A DNA stretch of 64,000 nucleotides, taken from contig NZ_LQIX01000006.1 of the NCBI RefSeq assembly GCF_001500045.1, positions 59,325 through 123,324 of the forward strand, in the 5' to 3' direction. Origin of the DNA: Mycobacterium sp. GA-1199. GTDB lineage: Bacteria > Actinomycetota > Actinomycetes > Mycobacteriales > Mycobacteriaceae. Below are positions 26,022 through 34,597 of the stretch, in pieces (within the stretch, counting starts at the first letter, position 1; every line of letters begins with the position of its first letter). The position numbers and the translations under genes were made by a program. The notes beneath the pieces were generated by a model, which saw only the letters and a program-made list of their open reading frames with translations, was not told the origin of the DNA and searched no databases.

Positions 26022-26612
26022 TCACAGGCCCTTATCGCTCAACCAGCCGGGGATGTGATCGGCCACCGCGTGCCAGCCTGCGTCGACCATCATGTTGTGC
26101 CCCATCCTCGGAAAAAGAACCGCCTCAGTGCTATAGGCACGTGCGGTGGAGCGAACCTCTTCGTTCGAGATCAGTCCGTCATCTTCGCCCCCTAGAACGA
26201 GGAGCGGCGTTGTGACCCGGTTCGTATCGGGCAGACTGAAGACCTGGTCGATGAAGACGGCGCGCATGCTGTCCGGCTCGACCCGATTCGCGCAGGACGC
26301 CACGATGTCAGGCGGAGTGTGTGGGGTGAAGAGAATGTCGCGTGCCAACGCCGGAGTGTTGAAGATTTCGTGTGCCTGGCCGATCGTGTTGGCGCGCATC
26401 GCAACCCACGGGTGTTTCCTCCATACCCGCAGAGACGCACGCAGGATGCCCTGTGGCGGAGTCGATGCCATCAACACGCCCGCCGGTGCGCTACGAGACT
26501 CGAGGTACTTCTGCACGAGAAAGCCGCCCGTCGAGTGGCCCACGAGGATCGGCGCGCACCCCAAGCTGCCGTGCAGCGGCCCTTGTCGATGACTTCGAGC
26601 ATCGGCGGCCAC
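26022..26612 (-). pseudogene. Alpha/beta hydrolase, N-terminally truncated
   Basis: The frame encodes the C-terminal two thirds of an alpha/beta hydrolase: nucleophile elbow GHSTGGF, a cap region, LLVLGGEDDGLISN (acid) and MGHNMMVD (His). The first strands and the oxyanion HG motif, which should precede the elbow by about 70 residues, are missing; only MAADARSHRQGPLHGSLGCAPI remains. A frameshift or deletion near 26590-26612 is likely. It lies at the far edge of the ychF-tail repeats and was probably broken during rearrangement. Confidence 0.75.
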
Positions 26613-26912
26613 CTCGCCCGTCTGGCCTGGGGGTCAGCGTCATCCTAGTGCGTGCCTACCGATGCGGCGGAAGGTCAAACAAAGACGTGCTCGAGGCTCA
26701 CACGGAACGCGCTACTCGTACCGAATGCGACCGTCGGCGTGCACTTTTGGATGACGATTCCGCGGAGCAATCCGGCTTGCTCTCCGGCGACCTCAATTGC
26801 AGCCTCGTCCTCTTGTTAGCTTGGGCACTGCCGAACCTTTAGCCAGATCCGGCGTTGATGCAACGGGTGCGAGCTCTCGATTCAACGGTGGCCAGACGTT
26901 AAATTCGGGGGT
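26613..26912. other. Gene-free stretch next to truncated hydrolase
   Basis: No coding frame with mycobacterial-like features, lower GC than the neighbours in places, and no clear repeat. It probably contains decayed sequence from the hydrolase and flanking insertions. Confidence 0.5.
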
Positions 26913-27278
26913 ATGGCTGAAGACTGGCGCATAGACCGGGTCGACGAGATTCGCTCATTGATCAAACATGCCGAACCCGATGTCGTCGAGGAGATCAAGT
27001 GGCGAAAGCCATCGAACCCCGATGGCGTTCCGGCGTTCTCGCTGGACGGGCTCATCTGCACGCTGGAGATGTACAAGGGCAAGGTCAAGGTGAACTTCGC
27101 CAAGGGCTCGTCCATCGACGACCCCGATAAGCTTTTCAACGCGAGCCTGCAGGCACCGGTGGGGCGGTCGATCGACCTACGCGAAGACGACGAATTGGAT
27201 CCAAGTGCGTTCAAGGCCCTGATCAATCGGGCCGTCGAGGTCAACCGCAGCAATAAGGCGTCGAAGCGCCGCAAGTGA
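26913..27278 (+). CDS. DUF1801 domain protein
   Basis: 121 residues with the DUF1801 core: IRSLIKHAEPDVVEEIKWRKPSNP, FSLDGLICTLEMYKGKVKVNFAKG and a C-terminal SAFKALINRAVEVN. This YdhG/YjhX-like fold binds an unknown ligand; some relatives resemble frataxin-like or iron-related proteins, which is not evidence of function here. It appears intact, with a basic tail SKRRK. Confidence 0.85.
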   Translation: MAEDWRIDRVDEIRSLIKHAEPDVVEEIKWRKPSNPDGVPAFSLDGLICTLEMYKGKVKVNFAKGSSIDDPDKLFNASLQAPVGRSIDLREDDELDPSAFKALINRAVEVNRSNKASKRRK

Positions 27279-27335
27279 GGCTAGCTCTCGCGCATTCGTA
27301 GGCCAGCCGGAAACGGCCCCAGCATCGAGCTCGCA

Positions 27336-27354
27336 GTACTACACTCCGTAGTAC
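27336..27354. promoter_or_regulatory. Perfect inverted repeat upstream of VOC pseudogene
   Basis: GTACTAC-ACTCC-GTAGTAC, a 7-bp perfect palindrome 17 bases before the remnant start, typical in size of a TetR- or MarR-type operator. Confidence 0.5.
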
Positions 27355-27370
27355 GCAACAAAGGGGTTGG

Positions 27371-27610
27371 ATGCGGTGGCGCGGGGTCAGTCACGTGGAG
27401 TTCGCGGTCTGGACTACAGGCCGTCGGCATCAACCACATCGCGCTGTGGGCGCGAAGCCGCAAAGAAGTCGACCGCTTCTACCGCGATTGCCTGCTCACA
27501 CGCGATTTACCGGTCACCGGCCCGCTCCGGGAGATCCGCAGTACTGGCCCGGCTACTACGCGGTCTCCTTCGACGACCGGATCAACGGCATCCACTGGGA
27601 ACTGGCGTAA
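27371..27610 (+). pseudogene. VOC (glyoxalase/bleomycin-resistance) family pseudogene
   Basis: Three pieces of a vicinal-oxygen-chelate protein lie in different frames: an N-terminal RGVSHVEFAVW, a middle VGINHIALWARSRKEVDRFYRD (about 27432-27497), and the C-terminal PGYYAVSFDDRINGIHWELA ending at 27610. The total is about 80 codons where a complete gene needs 120-150. At least two deletions or frameshifts are required. Confidence 0.85.
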
Positions 27611-27741
27611 GTACCCAAAATGCCGGCGCCGCACCATGTCTGGTCGTCCCACCGAGCGTTGCGGGTGTTCACCAAGTCCAGATCCGACGTGGCCAAGACC
27701 GTTCCCGGAGTCACGTGGCAAGCGCGGCAGACCCTTCCGTG

Positions 27742-28020
27742 CTAGTGAACACCACCGGGGATGGCCACCCGCACCGAGCCGTCGCACGCCTCAGGGGCGG
27801 CACCGGTGACACGCACGGAGCCGTCGCACAACCGCGATTGCGGACTGGTGGCGCGCACCGAACCATCCCCGGGCGCAGCGACATCCGAGTACTCGAACGT
27901 CAGCTGCGGATGCGGTGACGGGGCTGCATTGGCGGCACCCGCGGTGAGTCCCGCGGCCAGACCGATACCGCCCGACAGCAGCGCCCCGATCATCATTTCC
28001 TTCACGCTGTGGGTGTTCAT
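27742..28020 (-). CDS. Small secreted protein with 14-residue DGSVRV repeats
   Basis: 92 residues. A signal peptide (MNTHSVKEMMIGALLSGGIG, then LAAGLTAGAANAA) precedes a short linker and three tandem 14-residue units: GDGSVRATSPQSRL, CDGSVRVTGAAPEA and CDGSVRVAIPGGVH. In DNA the units have an exact 42-bp period (27770, 27812, 27854 on the plus strand). Two cysteines, one per later unit, could form disulfides. No family recognised. ATG 28020 chosen because the signal peptide starts there. Confidence 0.75.
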   Translation of the reverse strand: MNTHSVKEMMIGALLSGGIGLAAGLTAGAANAAPSPHPQLTFEYSDVAAPGDGSVRATSPQSRLCDGSVRVTGAAPEACDGSVRVAIPGGVH

Positions 28021-28139
28021 GGCTGTCCTTTCGGTGAGGGCTCCGCGCCGTGTCGCGTCGCCGGTGCGATGAGTACAAGGCGCCGGGCGCGCTACCGATC
28101 CCAAGAATCGCGATCGCCGAATCGGGTTCAATATTGGTG

Positions 28140-28625
28140 ATGAAACGCACGGATACCGCATCGCGGGTGGTCAAGGCACCGCTGAGCCGCGTCTTCGAGG
28201 CACTCGTCGACCCCGAGGCGCTCGTCGAGTGGCTGCCGCCGTCGGGGATGACCGGCCGATTCGAACACTTCGACGCCCGGCCCGGCGGTTCCTACCGGCT
28301 GATCCTGAGGTACAGCACTCCGCCCGCGCAGGGTGGCAAGAGCGACGCCGGCTCGGATGTCGTTGAGGGGCACTTCGTCGAGATAGAGCCCGATGACCGA
28401 GTCGTCCATGCCGTCGACTTCGGCTCTGCCGACGCGGCTTTCGGCGGAACGATGACGATGACGTGGACGGTGACGAGGGTGGACGGCGGTACGCGGGTCG
28501 AATTGCGCGCCGACGACGTGCCGGTCGGTATTTCGGCGGCCGATCACGCGGATGGGATGAATTCCTCGCTGGAGAACCTCGCGGCCTACCTCGACAGGCG
28601 GCAGACCGTGTTTCGCGCCGAGTGA
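28140..28625 (+). CDS. SRPBCC (AHSA1-like) domain protein
   Basis: 161 residues of the START/Bet v1 superfamily: VVKAPLSRVFEALVDPEALVEWLPPSGMTG at the start, FDARPGGSYRLILRY, EIEPDDRVVHAVDF, and the C-terminal helix MNSSLENLAAYLDRR. Such proteins bind hydrophobic ligands or act as co-chaperones; the ligand is unknown. ATG 28140 fits the fold start. It is divergent from the repeat-peptide gene. Confidence 0.88.
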   Translation: MKRTDTASRVVKAPLSRVFEALVDPEALVEWLPPSGMTGRFEHFDARPGGSYRLILRYSTPPAQGGKSDAGSDVVEGHFVEIEPDDRVVHAVDFGSADAAFGGTMTMTWTVTRVDGGTRVELRADDVPVGISAADHADGMNSSLENLAAYLDRRQTVFRAE

Positions 28626-28779
28626 TCGGCGTGCCAAGTGATGCAAGCACGATGCATTGTGAGAATTCGCGCGCATCAGGTTTGAACGGTTTCATCGGGG
28701 TAAACACTTGCTCGCGAGCTAGGGGGGTGGACTCGATGTCCATGGTCGACTAGCTCCGACACACAAAAGGAGCAACACA

Positions 28780-29055
28780 ATGCACAAATCACTGGCGGTT
28801 GGCGCCGTGACTCTCAGTTTGCTTTTCGGCGGCGCCGGCGTCGCGAATGCGACTGATATGACCGTGCCCGCAACGACCACCACGACGGTCGCTCAGGAAG
28901 TCGAGCACGAGCAGGAGAGCGACAACACCGGCCTGTGGGGGCTCGCGGGGCTGCTGGGCCTGCTGGGCTTGCTCGGACTGAAGAAGCGCAAGGACGCCGA
29001 CTACCCGGCCGTCCGCAACACCGGCACGACGAATCCGCCGCCGCCGCGCGCGTAG
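28780..29055 (+). CDS. WGxxGxxG-type small membrane-anchored protein
   Basis: 91 residues: signal peptide (MHKSLAVGAVTLSLLFGGAG, VANA), Thr/Glu-rich extracytoplasmic segment, then the short glycine-patterned anchor GLWGLAGLLGLLGLLGLKKRK typical of WGxxGxxG family proteins, and a Pro-rich tail. AAGGAG seven bases before the ATG. It is followed by a strong terminator. Confidence 0.8.
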   Translation: MHKSLAVGAVTLSLLFGGAGVANATDMTVPATTTTTVAQEVEHEQESDNTGLWGLAGLLGLLGLLGLKKRKDADYPAVRNTGTTNPPPPRA

Positions 29056-29072
29056 CGGATCACCGATCCACG

Positions 29073-29105
29073 AGCCCCCGCCAGGCACGCGACCTGGCGG
29101 GGGCT
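29073..29105 (+). terminator. Strong hairpin after the WGxxGxxG gene
   Basis: AGCCCCCGCCAGG and CCTGGCGGGGGCT form a perfect 13-bp stem around CACGCGA, followed by TCTCG. Intrinsic terminator with a weak T-tract. Confidence 0.85.
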
Positions 29106-29136
29106 TCTCGAGCGTCGATAAGGCAGAATCGCGCAC

Positions 29137-30180
29137 GTGACGCAGCCGCCGCACCGCCCTGGTCCGCCTGACTGGCGTCGTCGTGGCGCGCCGCCACCCA
29201 ACCCGGCGCAGCGGCGCCCGCCGCCGCGGCCACCGGAGCCACCCACGCAACCGTCCCCGACGCAACACGACCAGCCGACCGAACAGCTCCGCTCCCCACG
29301 GGGGCGCGCGGATGTCGGTCCGACACAACGTTTTCCGCGGCCACCCTCACCGGCCGACGTGAAGCCGACCCAGCAGATCGAGCGTCCGGAAACGCTCCCG
29401 CCGCCGCCACCGCCATCGTTCGGACCGGCGCCCGGCGCGGGCGAGAAACCGCATCGCCGGCACGGGTTGAACAAGACGACGATCGTGCTGATCGCCGTCA
29501 TCGTGGTCGCGCTGCTGATCGGTGGCCTGGCCGCCGGCGAGCTCTACGCGCGGCAGCGCGCGGACAGCATCCTGACCGAGGTCGCCGAGTGTGTGACCGA
29601 GGACGGCGTCAAGATCTCCTTCGGCGTCAACCCGCCGTTCCTGTGGCAACACATCACGGGGCATTACACCAATATCTCGGTCACCACGGACGGCAACCGG
29701 GTGCAGAGCGCCGATGGGATGACCGCGGAGGTCACCCTCGCCGATGTGCGGTTGCAGGACACCGGGGACTCCAAGGGCACCATCGGGTCACTCGACGCGA
29801 CCTTGAGCTGGAAGTCGGCCGGTATCAAGGACACCGTTGCCGCGAACCTGCCCGGCGTCGGCAATCTGGTGACAGGCGTGCGCACCGACCCCGCGGCGGG
29901 AACGGTGATTCTGGAGGCCGGTGACAACAGCGTCAGCGCCAAACCCGTCGTGACCGACGGCGACCTCAACCTGCAGGTCCTCGACGTCACCGGACCGCTG
30001 CCCAAGGACGCTGTGCAAACCGCGCTCAACGAGCTGACCAAGAAGCTCAATGACAACTACCCGCTCGGGATCCACGCCGACAGCGTCGAGGTCACCGAAT
30101 CCGGTGTGGTCGGCACGTTCTCGAGTCGCGACGCCGCGATCCCCAAGGAGGACACCAACCCCTGCTTCGCGCGCCTCTGA
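29137..30180 (+). CDS. DUF2993 (LmeA-like) lipid-binding protein with Pro-rich N-terminus
   Basis: 347 residues: about 105 residues of Pro/Arg/Gln-rich cytoplasmic tail, one membrane segment (NKTTIVLIAVIVVALLIGGL, about 112-131), then an extracytoplasmic DUF2993 domain (RADSILTEVAECVTEDGVKISFG...). DUF2993 includes LmeA, a periplasmic phospholipid-binding factor for lipomannan biosynthesis in mycobacteria. A role in envelope lipid handling is inferred. GTG start. Confidence 0.88.
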   Translation: MTQPPHRPGPPDWRRRGAPPPNPAQRRPPPRPPEPPTQPSPTQHDQPTEQLRSPRGRADVGPTQRFPRPPSPADVKPTQQIERPETLPPPPPPSFGPAPGAGEKPHRRHGLNKTTIVLIAVIVVALLIGGLAAGELYARQRADSILTEVAECVTEDGVKISFGVNPPFLWQHITGHYTNISVTTDGNRVQSADGMTAEVTLADVRLQDTGDSKGTIGSLDATLSWKSAGIKDTVAANLPGVGNLVTGVRTDPAAGTVILEAGDNSVSAKPVVTDGDLNLQVLDVTGPLPKDAVQTALNELTKKLNDNYPLGIHADSVEVTESGVVGTFSSRDAAIPKEDTNPCFARL

Positions 30181-30206
30181 CCCCGATCACTGCGGGCGGT
30201 GTCGAA

Positions 30207-30899
30207 TCAGTCCAGCGTCACGGCGATTTCGGGGCTGAGTTGATAGCCGGGAGCGAGCGGCAGCGTGTCGCCGCTCCAGAACGAGCCGGGATCGAACCAG
30301 TTGTAGTGCTTCTCCGAGGTCAGCAGACCCATTTCCTCGTAGGTGATGGCGACGGTCTCGGCGCAGTATGCGGTCTGCAGCCCCACTTGGAGCTTCTCCT
30401 GTTTTCTACGTAGCGTCGCGTCGCGAACTTTCCTGTGCACGAACGGAATTCCGCGGGTGAAGTCGCTGACGGCCAGACGCCCGCGGAACCACCGGCCGGT
30501 TAGCCGTGCGGTGCTCGGGAACGGTGTGCCGTCCATGCGGGCGACCACCTTCAGTGCCCGGTCTTCCTGCTCGCGGTTGGCATACGGCGTGAGTTGGCGC
30601 AGCCAGCAGCGCTGGTGATAGTTGGTGATCCATCGCTCCACCACCTGCCGCGCGTCGTTGAGTTGCACACCGCGCTGGTTGCGCCCGGTCCACATGTCGG
30701 TCAGCTTGTCGCCGAGTTCTGCGTGCCAGATCAGCGGTGGCAGGTCTTCGATCGCGATCGTCATCCCGACGTGGTTGACCGGACTGTTGGTCAGCGACTG
30801 AATGGCCCGGTCGGGCCCCGACCGTCCGCGAAACAGCCACAGATCGCCGGTGCGGGTCGCTTCCAGCGCCTGCTCCAACGACACGACGGTTGGTTTCAC
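30207..30899 (-). CDS. Permuted papain-fold (NlpC/P60-like) hypothetical protein
   Basis: 230 residues. The N-terminal GDLWLFRGRSGPDRAIQSLTNSPVNHVGM supplies a His (about residue 43), and the C-terminal TAYCAETVAITYEEMGLL supplies a Cys, in the His-before-Cys order of permuted NlpC/P60 and YiiX-like amidases or acyltransferases. No signal peptide. The catalytic assignment is inference from motif order; substrate unknown. GTG start at 30899. Confidence 0.65.
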   Translation of the reverse strand: MKPTVVSLEQALEATRTGDLWLFRGRSGPDRAIQSLTNSPVNHVGMTIAIEDLPPLIWHAELGDKLTDMWTGRNQRGVQLNDARQVVERWITNYHQRCWLRQLTPYANREQEDRALKVVARMDGTPFPSTARLTGRWFRGRLAVSDFTRGIPFVHRKVRDATLRRKQEKLQVGLQTAYCAETVAITYEEMGLLTSEKHYNWFDPGSFWSGDTLPLAPGYQLSPEIAVTLD

Positions 30900-30926
30900 A
30901 TCCGCAGCTTAGGCAGACTGAGCGCC

Positions 30927-31103
30927 ATGCGCGGTATCTGGAAGTGGGTCGGGCTGGCGAGCGTCGCGGGTGTGGTGGCGGGTGGCGTACTGGTTGCGCG
31001 CGATCAGCGCCGCCGCAATTCCTACACGCCCGACGACATCAGGGCACGGCTGCACCAGCGGGTCGCCGAGGCCAACGCCGACGGTCAGGACGCGACCGCA
31101 TAG
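30927..31103 (+). CDS. Small single-pass membrane protein, 58 aa
   Basis: [33 protein letters not shown]... : one N-terminal membrane helix (about residues 5-24), a basic stop-transfer, and a hydrophilic C-terminus [18 protein letters not shown]. Its last 19 bases overlap the convergent cyclase gene. Divergent from the papain-fold gene by 27 bp. Function unknown. Confidence 0.65.
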   Translation: MRGIWKWVGLASVAGVVAGGVLVARDQRRRNSYTPDDIRARLHQRVAEANADGQDATA

Positions 31104-31870
31104 AGCCGGTGTGATCCGCTGAATCCCTTGAGCTCGGCGTCGCGGCCGTCGTCGAACTCGATGTCCTCGACATCGGCGAGCGCGTCGCGCACCACCTCGC
31201 TCACCAGCACCTCGCCGCCGTCGGCCTCGTTCGCCACCCGTGCGGCCATCGCGACGTTGCGTCCGAACAGGTCATCGCCGCGGCGCACCGATTTGCCCAT
31301 GTGGATCCCCATCCGGACGCGAATACCGTTGGGCGGCCGGCGAAGTGACCGTTGCACATCCATGCTGCACCGCACCGCATCCTCAGGCTGGGCGAACGCG
31401 ACCATGAAGCCGTCGCCCTGGCTCTTCACCACGTAACCCGAATGCTTGTTGACGTGACGGCGCACCATTTTGTCGTGGCGGCCCAGCAACCGAACGAAGG
31501 CGCGGTCACCGATGCGTTCGTTGAGCGCGGTCGAGTCCTCGATGTCGGAGAACAGGATCACCATCTTGCCGCTCGGTGCAAGACGGGCCAGGTCCGGTCG
31601 CTCCACCTCGGCCCAGTCCGCGAGGTCTTCGATCGAGGACCGGACCGCCGCGCCGAAACCGTCCTTGCGCAGGATGTTCGCGGTCTGCCACACCTGTTTC
31701 ACCGCTTCGCGGCCACCGCTGAGCAGCATGTTCTTGGTATCGAGACGCCGACGGATCTCGTCGAGTTCCTCACGCTGGCGGGTGTAGCGGATCCACACCA
31801 CTGCGAGCGCGACACCCTCGGCCACCGCCAGCATCGCCAGTACGTACGCCACGATCTGGGTACCGGTCAC
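31085..31870 (-). CDS. Membrane-anchored class III adenylate/guanylate cyclase
   Basis: 261 residues with one N-terminal membrane helix ([21 protein letters not shown]), a charged coiled-coil linker ([15 protein letters not shown]) and a class III cyclase domain: metal Asp in [10 protein letters not shown], a second Asp in GDGFMVAF, and the transition-state pair Asn/Arg in [10 protein letters not shown]. Lys in VVKSQGDG and Asp in GDDLFGRN are consistent with ATP as substrate, giving cAMP. Resembles Rv1120c as recalled. GTG start at 31870. Confidence 0.9.
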   Translation of the reverse strand: MTGTQIVAYVLAMLAVAEGVALAVVWIRYTRQREELDEIRRRLDTKNMLLSGGREAVKQVWQTANILRKDGFGAAVRSSIEDLADWAEVERPDLARLAPSGKMVILFSDIEDSTALNERIGDRAFVRLLGRHDKMVRRHVNKHSGYVVKSQGDGFMVAFAQPEDAVRCSMDVQRSLRRPPNGIRVRMGIHMGKSVRRGDDLFGRNVAMAARVANEADGGEVLVSEVVRDALADVEDIEFDDGRDAELKGFSGSHRLYAVAS

Positions 31871-31895
31871 CCCTCAAGTATTGGATGCTGAACCG

Positions 31896-32852
31896 GTGAC
31901 GTCTGCGGAGCCCCCGTATTACGAGAGTCGCTACATCCGCGCCAACCACCCTGACCTGCCTCAGGCGCTGTGGCTCCGGGAGACGCTGCTGCTTCCCACG
32001 GCGGGGGAGGCGGTAGCAGATGTGTGGGTGATGGTCTTCGACCCGGCCGGCGCAGGTAACCGCGCGCTCAAGGAGCCGTACCCGATCGAGTCGGCTGACT
32101 ACGGATACGAGGACTGGACCGCGCGCATCGCCGCGACCGCCCTCGACGACGGTTCGGCCGAGGGCGTAATCACCGGTGGGCACCGCTCGGCGCGGTGGGA
32201 CCTGCGTATCACCCCGGGCGACGAAGCGCCGGTCCGGCTGCTCACCGACCGTGCCTACGCGGCGCGGTTCCCGACCGCCAAAACGACGGTGCGCCATCCC
32301 CTCGCACGCTTCGACGGGCTGCTCGAACTCGACGACGTCCGCCTCGTTCTCGACGGCTGGATCGGCAGCGTCAACCACAACTGGGGCACCCGGCACACGC
32401 CGTCGTACGCGTTCGGGCAGGTCTGCGGTTTCGACGACGCACCGGACACGACACTCGAAATCGTCACCGCCCGAGCGGCGTTGGGGCCGGTGCTGCTGCC
32501 GGGTGTGACGTTGTTCGTGTTCCGGCACGCCGGCCAGGAATTCGCGGTGCGCTCGATCCGCGGCAGCCTGCAGACCCACGGCCACTACCGTCCGTTCACC
32601 TGGACGTTCGGCGGGCGGGTCGGAGACCAGATGATCGAGGGCGAGATCGTGACCGATCCGTCCGACGTCATCGGGCTGACGTACACCGACACCGACGGCG
32701 CGGTGAAGTACTGCTACAACTCCGCGATAGCCAACTGCCGAATCCAGGTGGCAGGCAAGGCGTTCGAGCGCACCGAGTTGACGGCCAGCCGGCGCGCGAT
32801 GTTCGAAATCCTGACAAGCGACCGCCAGGAAACGGTACCGCTGCTGGCGTGA
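31896..32852 (+). CDS. CrtC/AttH-like lipocalin-fold hypothetical protein
   Basis: 318 residues. GWIGSVNHNWGTRHTPSYAFGQVCGF is the signature-like stretch of the AttH / carotenoid 1,2-hydratase (CrtC) superfamily, along with VTLFVFRHAGQEFAVRSIRG and a final YCYNSAIANCRIQVAG. Enzymatic role unknown; it may bind terpenoid or other lipids. GTG 31896 preferred over TTG 31881. Divergent from the cyclase gene. Confidence 0.7.
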   Translation: MTSAEPPYYESRYIRANHPDLPQALWLRETLLLPTAGEAVADVWVMVFDPAGAGNRALKEPYPIESADYGYEDWTARIAATALDDGSAEGVITGGHRSARWDLRITPGDEAPVRLLTDRAYAARFPTAKTTVRHPLARFDGLLELDDVRLVLDGWIGSVNHNWGTRHTPSYAFGQVCGFDDAPDTTLEIVTARAALGPVLLPGVTLFVFRHAGQEFAVRSIRGSLQTHGHYRPFTWTFGGRVGDQMIEGEIVTDPSDVIGLTYTDTDGAVKYCYNSAIANCRIQVAGKAFERTELTASRRAMFEILTSDRQETVPLLA

Positions 32853-33130
32853 CCGCAGGACTCGCTTCGGGTCGCTCCGGCGATCGGCTAGCAATTCGCT
32901 GGCGCCGAATTGGACGCTCATGTCGGCGCCCCTTCCTGCGTCGACGCCTGAAACCATTTCGCATCGCTGCCAGCGGCTTTCGTTACACGGCCGTCAAATT
33001 GTGACGTAGTGCCCTTGCCGCGGCGACATAGGTCCCTGCCGTTGCTGGCCATCGACCCTGCTAATGCCTCGGCCCAAGGTGAAGGCTGGAAAGCGTCGGA
33101 TAAGTGAGAGCGATGATCGAAGGGGGAATC

Positions 33131-33577
33131 ATGAACACCATCGCACGTTTCGACGCAGCCAGGCGACGCCCAACCCGCGGCCCGACCCGGATGCTGGCCA
33201 TCCTGGCTGCCGGCCTCGTCCTGATGTTGGGGTTGTTCGGCCAAGCGCTGACGACTGCACCGTCGGCGTCGGCAATCACCCAGGACGAGGCGCTGTTCAT
33301 CAGCCTGCTCACCGAAGATGGGATCGGGCCGAGGCCGGGCTACAGCTGGAACGATCTGATCTTCGTCGGTCACGCGATCGCCTACGACCTTCGAAGCGGT
33401 GCCGATCTAGGGGCCGTGACATACGAACTCTGGAGCGACGCGCCCTATCTGGACATGGAAGGTGCCGCTAAGGTGGTCGCCGCGTCGGTGGTCGCTTTCG
33501 CTCCGGAGCTGGTGCCGATCTACACCGGTGATCCACCGGTCTACACCGACGAGCCCGGAGGGGACATGCTCGCCTGA
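33131..33577 (+). CDS. Secreted DUF732 protein
   Basis: 148 residues with a signal peptide (basic N-terminus, hydrophobic MLAILAAGLVLMLGLFG, cleavage near SASA) and a DUF732 domain (ITQDEALFISLLTEDGIGPRPGYSWNDLIFVGHAIAYDL), a small exported fold common in mycobacteria with unknown role. The C-terminus YTDEPGGDMLA is extended. ATG 33131 has GGGGGA upstream. The 278-bp stretch before it (32853-33130) shows no gene. Confidence 0.85.
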   Translation: MNTIARFDAARRRPTRGPTRMLAILAAGLVLMLGLFGQALTTAPSASAITQDEALFISLLTEDGIGPRPGYSWNDLIFVGHAIAYDLRSGADLGAVTYELWSDAPYLDMEGAAKVVAASVVAFAPELVPIYTGDPPVYTDEPGGDMLA

Positions 33578-33600
33578 GCGCTCCATCGGGCAGTAGCCAA

Positions 33601-33630
33601 TCGAGGGTGTCGGAAAGTCGGCACCCTCGA
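33601..33630. terminator. Hairpin between convergent DUF732 and hydrolase genes
   Basis: TCGAGGGTG and CACCCTCGA form a perfect 9-bp stem around a 12-base loop. No T-tract; likely bidirectional. Confidence 0.65.
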
Positions 33631-33667
33631 CCGCAGTGCGCGCCTTCGGCCCTAGGAGCCGTGCTGA

Positions 33668-34558
33668 TCACCGGCTGACGAATTTCACCACGACTTCGGA
33701 GAACGCGTCGTTGTCGTCGCCGGCGGCGGTGTGCCCGGCCTCGGAGAGCTCGACGAACTCGGCCCGAGGCACCTTCTCCAGGAAGTCCTTTACCCCCGCG
33801 GTGCTGACCACGTCGGAAAGCTTCCCGCGGATCAACAGGATCGGGATGGTCAAGCCCATCACCGCCTGCTCGAGCTTCTCCTCGCGGACGAACCGGTCGT
33901 CGATCGGCGCAGTGAGAAACGCCGGATCCCAATGCCAGAACCAGCGTCCGTCGCGCAACCGCAGGTTCTTCTTCAAACCTTCGGGGTTGCGTGGGCGCTT
34001 GCGGTACGGCAGATACGCGGCGACCGCGTCGGCCGCCTCGTCGAGAGTCTCGAATCCGTCTATGCCGCTGGACATGAACTCGCGGATGCGGGCGCTGCCG
34101 TCCTTCTCGTACCGCGGTACCACGTCGACGAGTACGAGCTTGGTGACTTTCTCGGGTCCCGCGGCGCCGGCGGCCAACATGCCCGTCATCCCGCCCATGC
34201 TCGCGCCGATCAGAGCGACCGGACGTCCGATCTGTTCGATGACCGCCAGCGTGTCCGCACTCAACGCGTCGACGGTGTAGTTGGCGTTGGGCGCCCGGTC
34301 GCTGTCGCCGTGTCCCCGGCTGTCCAGCGCGACCACGTGCAGACCGAGACCGGCCAGGACGTGCCCGGTCTGCTTCCACGAGTAGCGGTTCTGGCCGCCG
34401 CCGTGCAGGAGCAGGACCGAGGGCTGCTCGGTCTGCGCGCCGTGGTTCCACTCGTCGGCCACCAGGGTGATGTCCTCCGACCCGCGGAACTTAACGGTCT
34501 GCGGTTCGCTGTCAGTCGCGCTCACGGCCGTCCTCTCCGGCTCGCCCCGGTGGCTCAC
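33668..34558 (-). CDS. Alpha/beta hydrolase
   Basis: 296 residues with a full alpha/beta hydrolase set: oxyanion LLLHGGGQNRYSW, DSRGHGDS, nucleophile GASMGGM, acid in LIRGKLSDVVS, and His in SEAGHTAAGDDN. Intact and typical of esterase/peroxidase-like hydrolases. Start could be GTG 34558 or GTG 34525. Divergent from the TetR gene by 39 bp with a shared 25-bp inverted repeat, so it may be that regulator's target. Confidence 0.87.
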   Translation of the reverse strand: MSHRGEPERTAVSATDSEPQTVKFRGSEDITLVADEWNHGAQTEQPSVLLLHGGGQNRYSWKQTGHVLAGLGLHVVALDSRGHGDSDRAPNANYTVDALSADTLAVIEQIGRPVALIGASMGGMTGMLAAGAAGPEKVTKLVLVDVVPRYEKDGSARIREFMSSGIDGFETLDEAADAVAAYLPYRKRPRNPEGLKKNLRLRDGRWFWHWDPAFLTAPIDDRFVREEKLEQAVMGLTIPILLIRGKLSDVVSTAGVKDFLEKVPRAEFVELSEAGHTAAGDDNDAFSEVVVKFVSR

Positions 34559-34565
34559 GTTACCT

Positions 34566-34590
34566 ACCGGGAATTTCCGTCGATCCCGGT
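34566..34590. promoter_or_regulatory. Inverted repeat between hydrolase and TetR genes
   Basis: ACCGGGA (34566-34572) and TCCCGGT (34584-34590) are perfect 7-bp arms 11 bases apart, lying between the divergent starts. Candidate TetR operator controlling both directions. Confidence 0.6.
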
Positions 34591-34597
34591 GTCCCTG

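Noticed and set aside
27760..27875. CRISPR-like spaced repeats
   Set aside because: The 42-bp period is a coding tandem repeat with related spacers, not identical repeats with unique spacers.
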